Assembly: GCF_010091945.1 (NCBI RefSeq)
Contig: NZ_WVIE01000003.1
Coordinates: 1-64,000 of the forward strand
DNA: 64,000 nucleotides
Source of the DNA: Myxacorys almedinensis A
Lineage (GTDB): Bacteria; Cyanobacteriota; Cyanobacteriia; Leptolyngbyales; Leptolyngbyaceae
Direction of reading: 5' to 3'
The position numbers and the translations under genes are program-made. Every line of letters begins with the position of its first letter. Position 1 is the first letter of the stretch. Of the stretch, positions 17,838 to 25,700 are shown piece by piece. The notes under the pieces are model-generated. The model was not told the DNA's origin. It saw only the letters and a program-made list of their open reading frames with translations, and did no database searches.

Positions 17838-18515
17838 ATGTATGTCTTGATTGGGGGTGCCGGACTCATTGGGCTGAGTTTGGCGCAGCGATTGGTAGAT
17901 TTGGGGCATACCGTTGCTGTGATCGATATCAGTGCTGCTGCCTGTCATTATGCCCGTGAGCAACTGGGTGTCATTGCCTTCGAGGGGAGTGCTGTTAGCA
18001 CTGAAATATTGCTCGAAGCTGGCATCCGTAAGGCAGATGCTTTGGTTGCGGTGCTGAGAGACGATGCGCTCAACCTAGCGATGGTGACGTTAGCCAAGCA
18101 TTATGGTGTGCCACATATTCTGGTGCGAATGCGGCATAGAGATTTTGCTGGTCCTTACCGGTTTGCGGGGGCAACCCATGTGATCAATGCGATCGAGCTT
18201 GCAGTGTCTACGATGGTGAATGTGATCGAATATCCGGAAGTCGAGTCGATCATGCACTTTGAGCAAGGGCAAATTGAAGTCCTCAAATTGTCCCTTTCAG
18301 GAAACTGTGATGTTGTGGGTCGCAGCGTTGCCGAGGTTGCCCAAGATCCAAAATTTCCCAGGGGTTCCCTGATTATTGGTTATCAGCCTCATGCCCATAT
18401 GGATCTGACGATTCCTAACGGCAGCACTATTTTAGAGCTAGAGTCTACGGTGTTGATTGCCACAAAGCCGGGGTTGATTCATGAAATGGTTGATTTTATG
18501 CAGAAATGTGGCTAG
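17838..18515 (+). CDS. TrkA/KtrA-type K+ transport NAD-binding regulatory subunit
   Basis: This 225-residue soluble protein has an N-terminal RCK/TrkA-N Rossmann domain (glycine motif GGAGLIG near residues 7-13, acidic VIDI at the end of the second strand, FEGSAV, ADALVAVLRDDALNLAMV) and a C-terminal TrkA-C domain (about residues 145-220). Such subunits bind nucleotides and gate a membrane K+ channel or Ktr transporter. No membrane partner is adjacent, so it must work with one encoded elsewhere. Its TAG stop lies inside the CTAG end of repeat copy B, which fills the whole gap to the convergent antiporter gene. Confidence 0.88.
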   Translation: MYVLIGGAGLIGLSLAQRLVDLGHTVAVIDISAAACHYAREQLGVIAFEGSAVSTEILLEAGIRKADALVAVLRDDALNLAMVTLAKHYGVPHILVRMRHRDFAGPYRFAGATHVINAIELAVSTMVNVIEYPEVESIMHFEQGQIEVLKLSLSGNCDVVGRSVAEVAQDPKFPRGSLIIGYQPHAHMDLTIPNGSTILELESTVLIATKPGLIHEMVDFMQKCG

Positions 18516-18624
18516 TAGATTGTTAACTTTAGGTTGATGGGTGAATGGGTGGATGGTTCCGATTACTAGACTCCCGGTCTCCCCCTCATTTCCTAGTCCC
18601 TCATCCACCTTGACAGACCACTAG
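18512..18624 (-). repeat. MITE-like dispersed repeat, copy B, spanning stop codon to stop codon
   Basis: This element of 113 bp is bounded by CTAG on both sides. Its left end is CTAGTAGATTGTTAACTTT and its right end is CCTTGACAGACCACTAG, an imperfect inverted pair. In reverse complement it aligns with copy A (ATGAGGGACTAGGA, AGTAATC core, CCATCCACCC). The left CTAG supplies the TAG stop of the TrkA gene (18513-18515) and the right CTAG supplies the stop of the antiporter gene (18621-18623 on the minus strand). The element therefore occupies exactly the intergenic space. Confidence 0.78.
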
Positions 18625-20231
18625 TCGTCTTCTAAGTTCAGCAGTTGCTGATCGATGGTGCGGGTTCGCGATCGCACAATGTCCTCTGATAAAATGCGTT
18701 TCCGCAACGCATCACTCAGCGCATTTTTTTCAGCCAGCAGTAAGCGCCGCCTCACCGCATCAAATCGGGGTTCGACCCGGCTTCCCTTGTCCCCTCGTCG
18801 GTTGTAAAACTCTCGCAGCGATCGCTCGGCGGCGGCAACCTTCACCTGATAGCTCGATCGCATCTCTTCATAAATCGATTTTGCCAAAACCCCTGCATTG
18901 AGCAGCGTGTCTAGCTCTTCTTGGGCCGCTTTGGCAGTCATCAACTGAGACTGCAACCCTTCGATCCACTGCTGGGTTTCCGAGCCATGGGTGATGTTCA
19001 GACGCTTGACAAACAGGGGAAGACTCAAGGCTTGCCCCACCAATGATAGAAGCACTGCACCAAACACGATCGCAATTAGCGCCTCTCGCCCAGGCAGCGA
19101 TGGCGGTAAACTCAAGACCAGCGCCATTGACAGCGATCCTTTAATGTTTCCTAGAAATAAAACATGTTGCCACTGGAGCGGAATAGGACGATCGATGCTA
19201 CGTACGATCGCGAGCAGGGGATACACCGCAAGAAATCGCCCAGCTTGATACGCCAAAACTGCCAAAAGCACAGCAGGTAACGTGTTCCAGAGCGTCGGCA
19301 CGCTCAGTTCTAACCCAATCAATAAAAAGATAAATGTGTTGACCCCAAATCCTGCGTATTCCCAAAAGCTCAGCACCGTAATCCGACTCGATGCTGAAAT
19401 GCTACGTGGTTCCTTGGGAATTGCGCCAATGGGGAGTCGCTCTAAATTGCCGACCAATAATCCGGCTCCAACAACCGCCACTACACCCGACACGCCCAAC
19501 CATTGACTGAGTTGAAAGGCACCCAGCGCGATCGCAACGGTTAACAAAATGCTGCTCAACGGATCGTCGTCAGACTGGACGTACAGCCCGATCCCCAAAT
19601 ATCCAAGCGTGATCCCAACTGCCAAGCCGCCCAAAATGGTCACCCCAAGTTCCTGAATACCCTCCACAACGCTGACGCTGCCCGTTGTGTTAAATTTCAA
19701 AATCAAACTAAATAAAACTAGAGCGATCCCATCGTTAAATAGACTTTCGCCTTCTACGATCGTAATGAGCCGCGACGGAACTGAAACTTCCTTAAAGACT
19801 GCGATTACAGATACCGTATCGGTGATTGCCAGGATGACACCGACCAACAACGCCGGAATCCACTCAAGCCTTAGCCCAAACTTTAAGCCAACGGCTGTTA
19901 CGCCAACCGCAACCACCACTCCTGGACCAGCAAGTAGCAAAATTGGCTTTAATGTGCTGCGAAGTCGGCTAATGTCAGTATTAATTGCCGCTTCAAACAG
20001 CAAGATTGGCAAAAACAAGTTGATAATAAGCGAAGAATCGAGTCCAACCCGACGGGGCAAAAACTCTGAGATCGCTAACCCTGCCAATACCAAGCCAGTC
20101 ACATACGGTATTCGCAACCGGCGAGACAATAAAGCCACAATCGTGGCAACCAGCAACAAAATGATTAACACTGTCACTAGTTCGGCAAACCGCCCTTGCT
20201 CACGTTCTACTGTTGCAATCAACTGTGTCAT
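18621..20231 (-). CDS. Na+/H+ antiporter, CPA1 (NhaP) family
   Basis: The protein is 536 residues, with about twelve membrane segments in residues 18-410 and a hydrophilic C-terminal tail of about 120 residues. The ion-binding signature is present: ITDTVSVIAVFKEV and EGESLFNDGIALVLFSLIL, the latter carrying the conserved Asn-Asp pair of CPA1 antiporters. The tail is rich in charged helices (RSLREFYNRRGDKGSR) and is probably a cytoplasmic regulatory region. It exchanges Na+ (or K+) for protons in pH and salt homeostasis. It is convergent with the TrkA-type gene, a plausible functional neighbour in ion balance, from which only repeat copy B separates it. Confidence 0.92.
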   Translation of the reverse strand: MTQLIATVEREQGRFAELVTVLIILLLVATIVALLSRRLRIPYVTGLVLAGLAISEFLPRRVGLDSSLIINLFLPILLFEAAINTDISRLRSTLKPILLLAGPGVVVAVGVTAVGLKFGLRLEWIPALLVGVILAITDTVSVIAVFKEVSVPSRLITIVEGESLFNDGIALVLFSLILKFNTTGSVSVVEGIQELGVTILGGLAVGITLGYLGIGLYVQSDDDPLSSILLTVAIALGAFQLSQWLGVSGVVAVVGAGLLVGNLERLPIGAIPKEPRSISASSRITVLSFWEYAGFGVNTFIFLLIGLELSVPTLWNTLPAVLLAVLAYQAGRFLAVYPLLAIVRSIDRPIPLQWQHVLFLGNIKGSLSMALVLSLPPSLPGREALIAIVFGAVLLSLVGQALSLPLFVKRLNITHGSETQQWIEGLQSQLMTAKAAQEELDTLLNAGVLAKSIYEEMRSSYQVKVAAAERSLREFYNRRGDKGSRVEPRFDAVRRRLLLAEKNALSDALRKRILSEDIVRSRTRTIDQQLLNLEDD

Positions 20232-20441
20232 AACCTTCTGACTTACACCCTAGCGATCCTTCGAGATGTGGCACTGCCACCCCTTGACCATACCTGGCTT
20301 CACCATAATTGCTTTAGAACAACATCTCTAAAGATAAGAGATGCCAATCCAATTTTTCTACCGAGAAAGTCCTCCTCTAAACGGTTCATACTGAAGTTTT
20401 CGCGCTTTGTCCTCGATTTATTTTATTAAGGAACGAAATCA

Positions 20442-21701
20442 GTGACTCCAGAAACCCTTGTCAAAACCCCTTCAACGCCTAGCTCGTTCACCACGGCTGA
20501 GTTTGACGAATACGTGATGAAAACCTACGGACGGTTTCCGTTAGTTCTAGAGCGAGGGCAAGGCTGCCGCGTATGGGATGACCAAGGACGAGCCTATCTG
20601 GATTTTGTAGCCGGAATTGCCACTTGTACGCTAGGACATGCCCATCCTGCGATCGTAGCTGCCGTTACCGAGCAAATTCAAACCCTTCACCATGTTTCCA
20701 ATCTTTACTATGTCCGGCAGCAGGGCGAACTAGCCAAGTGGCTTGTAAACCATTCTTGTGCCGATCGCGCCTTTTTCTGTAACTCTGGAGCCGAGGCAAA
20801 CGAAGGGGCAATCAAACTAGCTCGAAAATATGGGCATACCGTTCTAAAGCTTGAGAACCCCGTTATTCTAACGGCTCACGCTAGTTTCCATGGACGAACG
20901 CTTGCCACCATCACCGCTACTGGGCAGCCCAAATATCAGAAGGATTTTAGCCCCCTAGTTCCAGGATTTCATTACGTTCCATACAACGATATTGCAGCGT
21001 TGGAATGCGCGATCGCAGAGCTTGATCATGACCAGCGCCATGTCGCCGCAATTATGCTCGAAGGACTCCAAGGAGAAGGCGGCGTTCGTCCCGGAGATCG
21101 CGCCTACTTCCAGCGCGTCCGGGAAATTTGTGACAAAACCGGCATTCTGCTAATTATGGATGAGGTTCAGGTTGGCATGGGTCGTACGGGCTATTGGTGG
21201 GGCTACGAAAATCTTGGGGTCGAGCCAGACATTTTCACCTCTGCAAAAGGATTGGGCGGCGGCATCCCTATCGGTGCAATGTTGTGCAAATCCTTTTGCG
21301 ACGTGTTTCAACCCGGCGATCATGCCAGCACCTTTGGCGGAAATCCGTTTGCCTGTGGCGTCGCCTTGGCAGTCTGCCAAACCTTAGAAAATGAAAATAT
21401 TTTGACCCATGTTCAGGTGCAAGGTGAGCATCTCAGATCTGGACTGAGACACCTAGCTGAGCAATATCCTACGTTAATCGTAGAGGTGCGCGGTTGGGGC
21501 TTAATTAATGGGATGGAACTTCACGCTGAAGCGAGCTTGACTTCTGCCGATGTTGTCAAAGCAGCCATGCAAGAAGGTGTGTTACTTGTTCCGGCAGGCT
21601 TAAAGGTCGTGCGGTTTGTGCCACCACTGATCGTGACGACCGCAGAAATTGACCAAGCATTACATGCGATCGCTCGTGCCCTTTCTACGCTATCCACCTA
21701 A
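20442..21701 (+). CDS. argD: Acetylornithine aminotransferase
   Basis: ArgD is a PLP-dependent class III aminotransferase that makes N-acetylornithine in arginine synthesis. The 419-residue protein shows FDEYVMKTYGRFPLVLERG near the start, FCNSGAEANEGAIKLARKYG, HASFHGRTLATITATGQ, LEGLQGEGGVRPG, the cofactor-holding IMDEVQVGMGRTG, and the PLP-lysine segment TSAKGLGGGIPIGAML followed by STFGGNPFACGVALAV. The start is GTG at 20442 with an AAGGAA ribosome site. There is no arginine gene next to it, as is usual in cyanobacteria where arg genes are scattered. Confidence 0.95.
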   Translation: MTPETLVKTPSTPSSFTTAEFDEYVMKTYGRFPLVLERGQGCRVWDDQGRAYLDFVAGIATCTLGHAHPAIVAAVTEQIQTLHHVSNLYYVRQQGELAKWLVNHSCADRAFFCNSGAEANEGAIKLARKYGHTVLKLENPVILTAHASFHGRTLATITATGQPKYQKDFSPLVPGFHYVPYNDIAALECAIAELDHDQRHVAAIMLEGLQGEGGVRPGDRAYFQRVREICDKTGILLIMDEVQVGMGRTGYWWGYENLGVEPDIFTSAKGLGGGIPIGAMLCKSFCDVFQPGDHASTFGGNPFACGVALAVCQTLENENILTHVQVQGEHLRSGLRHLAEQYPTLIVEVRGWGLINGMELHAEASLTSADVVKAAMQEGVLLVPAGLKVVRFVPPLIVTTAEIDQALHAIARALSTLST

Positions 21702-21783
21702 TATCTTGGAGGGATCAGGGCACTTCTTTACATCTTTTCTGATGATACATAACCAAAAGCGTCTCCCTCCTGCATTTTTTGTT

Positions 21784-21810
21784 CTCGATTAGAGCAAGAA
21801 TTGGTATAAT
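21784..21810 (+). promoter_or_regulatory. Extended -10 promoter of rpmB
   Basis: TGGTATAAT at 21802-21810 is a perfect extended -10 (TGn plus TATAAT). The -35 region is weak, as is common with extended -10 promoters. Transcription would start near 21817, about 40 bases before the rpmB ATG at 21857. Confidence 0.6.
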
Positions 21811-21856
21811 GAAGGACTGTACTCAACATTTTGTTTACGCAATATCGGAGACCACC

Positions 21857-22093
21857 ATGGCGCGAAAATGTCAGCTTACCGGCAAAACGGCAAATAATGC
21901 CTTTGCTGTCTCTCACTCTCACCGTCGAACCAAAAAACTGCAAGAAGTAAATTTGCAGTGGAAGCGCATTTGGTGGGAATCTGGCAATCGCTGGGTCAGG
22001 TTGCGCCTTTCTACCAAAGCCATTAAAACGCTAGAGCATAAGAGCCTAGATACCTTTGCAAAAGAAGCAGGAATTGACCTGCGCCGTCTGTAA
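21857..22093 (+). CDS. rpmB: 50S ribosomal protein bL28
   Basis: The protein is 78 residues, beginning [20 protein letters not shown] and containing [16 protein letters not shown] and a lysine-rich C terminus, all standard for bL28. The longer frame upstream has no plausible start, and the GGAG at about 21846-21849 precedes the chosen ATG. It is single, with its own promoter and a terminator about 115 bp after the stop. Confidence 0.96.
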   Translation: MARKCQLTGKTANNAFAVSHSHRRTKKLQEVNLQWKRIWWESGNRWVRLRLSTKAIKTLEHKSLDTFAKEAGIDLRRL

Positions 22094-22794
22094 ATTTTTT
22101 GAAACATAGACCTGTTACGATCGCTAGTTTTTGCAGCGCAGAAATTCGGTCTCCGAGATTAATTTAGCCATTGATCTAAATTGTCTATCTTAGAAAATCT
22201 ATCTTAGAAAAACTGGGGTAATCGTCATCAAACGATCCCCAGTTTTTTATTGACTGTTTCTCTAGAAAGATAAAAACTTTTGAACCCTTGATAGAAAGTA
22301 GAAGGCAAGTGGGTAGCATAAGCGCACTAACCTTTCTATCCGTATCGTATTTTCCAGGTAATTCACTATGGCTTCCATTTTTTGGCTGCGCTGTGGTTTC
22401 CCGATCTAGACTAGGCACAATTTAGAACAGACAAAGCGTTTGACTCGTTTACTTTTTACTCTTTTGGTTTCTAACTTGCGTAAAATTACAGAATTCAAAA
22501 AGCGCTTTTTAGTGCCTATTAAAGGATTATCTTTCCGGAAGAGGTCTATTAAAATTGGTTTCGGTGAACGTTAGAGTTGAGTTGTCAAAACTGTGAAAAA
22601 CTTCACTAACCCAGTGTTCAATAGCCAAATTTACTTTAGGGGTTTAATAAACTTTCTAAAATCTGACTTGACTTTTCTAGAGGAAAACGCAGGAGACTAA
22701 CCTACATCCCTAGGTTCCCTACTCCTTGGCAGACAACTCGTCTACCTACCCCAATCGCTCTCGCACCCTATTTCCTTCTGCCAAATCAGCAGCT
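22094..22794. other. Intergenic region between rpmB and the hpsA-like gene
   Basis: This 700-bp interval holds the rpmB terminator and then about 540 bases upstream of the hps-type operon. A perfect 14-bp palindrome AAAAAGCGCTTTTT lies at 22497-22510 and could be an operator. A small direct repeat TCTATCTTAGAAAA occurs twice just before the terminator. I see no coding sequence except the possible early TTG start of the hpsA-like gene at 22726. Confidence 0.5.
22208..22248 (+). terminator. Intrinsic terminator downstream of rpmB
   Basis: AAAACTGGGG and CCCCAGTTTT pair perfectly, with an inner ATCGT/ACGAT stem, and are followed by T residues. It is about 115 bp after the rpmB stop on the same strand. 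Confidence 0.85.
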
Positions 22795-25700
22795 ATGTCA
22801 CACCGTAAACTCGCACAAGCCATTCAGGGTCTATTTCGCCAGGTTCGGAGACTCTATCGATCGCTAACAAAATCTTTTGTTAACTGGCTTCTCCGATCTG
22901 CGCTTATCAACCAGCACCAGGGAAAGGTTGCACCATCAGGTTTTGTACTACCAACCACGGTTCTGCTGGTGTTGGTTGTATCGTTGACAGTTGGTGCCCT
23001 TACTTTCCGGGCTTACAACCGCAACACACAAGTCATTGGTGAAGCGCAACAGAGGGTGATCTACAATGCAGCTACCCCGGCGGTCGATCGTGCCCGCTCT
23101 AAGATGGAGTTTCTGTTTGACCCTACCCGCGACACTCGCTACCCTGGCGGCGTACCCAGCGAAGAACTGCTCTACAACATGCTGCTCAATGATGGCTCAA
23201 GTAGCATCATCAAGCTTCCGGTTAAAGATAAACAGGGTAATCTGGTAGAAGCTTACGATTTGTCAGATGAGACTCGAATCGACCTTAATGGCGACGGTAA
23301 GAAAGATAACGCTTGGTCGTTTCGCACCGATACCGACAGCGATGGCAAAGCAGATGCAACGGTTGTTTATTCCATCGCGTTGAGAACGCCCTATGATCCT
23401 GAAAAGCCCAAAAAAACGATCAACGAACAGCTAGTTTCTTTGAGCGATAAAGAAAAAGCAAACTTTAACATAAAAGACAAAACTGGAAAAGTAGTCGAAC
23501 CTGCTGCGATCGTGGTGCGTCATGGGCCGCTTAGCAACGATTTAAAGGCGATCGGGTGTACAACCACAGCCGGGAATAGCGCGCCAGAGGGCGGTTGGTT
23601 TGAAGACTCAGCGAATACCTCAATCCTACGCAAAAATTTTCAGGTGGATGCTCTGGTAATTCCAGATGCAGCTAAGTCAACGGCTGTCACGCTAGAGATG
23701 CACCAGGATCGCCAAATTAACCGAGGCAATAAGTGGGGAGCTTGGTTCCGCAACGACTTGGAGATTTATCCCGGTCCTACCTTCAATTGGAACGGTGCGA
23801 TGCACACCGAGGGAAGCTTGATCGTTGGGGGCAGCAGTGGCAAATTTAACGCTCACTTGATTAGTGCCAAAAACTCTTGTGTCTATGAGCCAGCTTCTAA
23901 CTCAGACATCACGGTTACGAGCTATCAAGATAATAACAGTCAACTTCTCTATCAGGGGGTTGCGATCGCGGGAGCGATGAAGACCAACACCACAGCAGGC
24001 AGTGTCGCCATTTATATTCACGGTCCTAAACCAGAAAATAGTGCTAAAACCCTTAATAGTGGTTCTGATGCTGCTAAAAACAATGTCACCCCTATCAATG
24101 TCTCCATTGATCCCAAAAAAGTTTTGACGGAAGACGGCTACACCAATCGATCACAGACAAACAACAGTACGCTGCAAGACTGGAACAACCTAAAAACCAA
24201 AGGCTTAGGAGAACGGATTAAGAATGTCTCCGAGAAAGCGCCTTATGTCGATGATCTCTACCGCGCTGACGATCGCTGGGGTCCGAAGTATAAATATGAC
24301 GACAACAAAGATGGTCAAATTCCTGCTGGCAAAAAAGTAGGAGACGATATTGTTGGCGATCAGTACTCTCGCCTAACGTTACAAAATCCGCCGTCTCTTG
24401 AGCAAAGCAGTGAAGGCGTTGTAGGACTAGATGGATATTGGGAGCGGCGTGCTAGAAGTGCTGGACTTCGCATTCTAGTAGGTGAGCGCTTAGAGCTAGG
24501 TAATCTCAATACTTGGTTTGCACCGCAAAATAAAAATGGCAATGACTTTATTGAATCCGGCGAAACCGAAGGTGATCCCCTCTATCCACCCACTGTAAAA
24601 CCGTATCCGGTTGCATCTTCCGGCACAACTGTAAAACACGTTGACCTGCAACGGCGCTCGCTTCGAGATAATGTTTCAGCAGTTCAATCAACAGCAGTTT
24701 ATCACTTTAATGTAGAGCCAAAAAATCCAGACTATCCGGTTGCGTGTCTTGCTACTACTGCCCATCCTGGTACACCAACGACTCTTCGTCAGTCGATCAA
24801 CTTTATACAAACCCAGTTTGCCAAAGGGGGCGATCCAGCCAGCCCAGAGAACGCCTTTTTATTGACCAACTTTTTTACAGGTCAGGGGACTAACGGTTGG
24901 GAATTTAATCCTCCTGCCAATGACGCCGCCGCGTTTGAGCTTGCAATGAATAGTGATAGCCCATTACGCAAAGCACTAACCAATCTCGCATCCTTTGCTG
25001 GCGACCCAGATGGGGCGTACCCGCCTAAATCCGATGATAAGATTCATCCTTATCCTGCTCTAACAATGTGGGGCAATTTTTCTAATTTGAGAAGAACCCT
25101 AGGCAAGTTAGAAGGAGGCACTCAGTACGCAAACTTAAGCATTGCCGACAAAACCTATTTGCATACGGCTGCTTGCACGCTGGGTAGCCTCGCCTACACC
25201 ATTAGCCAGCTTCAGCAATTTGACCCCTCTAACCCAAATAACGACTTTGTTCCCAGTCGAGCTTTAACTCCTTCACTCAGCCAAAACGGTAGAGTTCTGT
25301 CTGATCTAGCTGGAAGGCTGTTCACCCTAATGGATGGGGAGATCAAAACCGCAAACGGCGGTGATGAAGTCTTGCCAAAGTCTCAGCTAAGTACCTACGG
25401 TTACAAGGAAAATGGCATCTATAGTCCCTCAGATTACAATGCAAAGGATTACTACAATGTTCCGCCGGAGGTGTTTATTGGGGTGTTGAAGCGGCAAATT
25501 GCTGCTGTGTCAGGTTCAGATGTTGAGAATGATCCACGCATTCGGTTAGCTGAGATGATTATGCTGCATCATCAGATTCGGCGCGATCGCACCTTTGGCT
25601 TCCGACCTTCTCCTGCATTTGGAGAGTATGTTGTTAAATATCAAGATGCTTATTATCCCGTCTTTCCAACGGCTTGTGACCCCGATGAATTTACCTTTGG

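Noticed and set aside
22185-22418. Minus-strand ORF over the rpmB terminator
   Set aside because: It covers a clear terminator hairpin and has no recognisable features.
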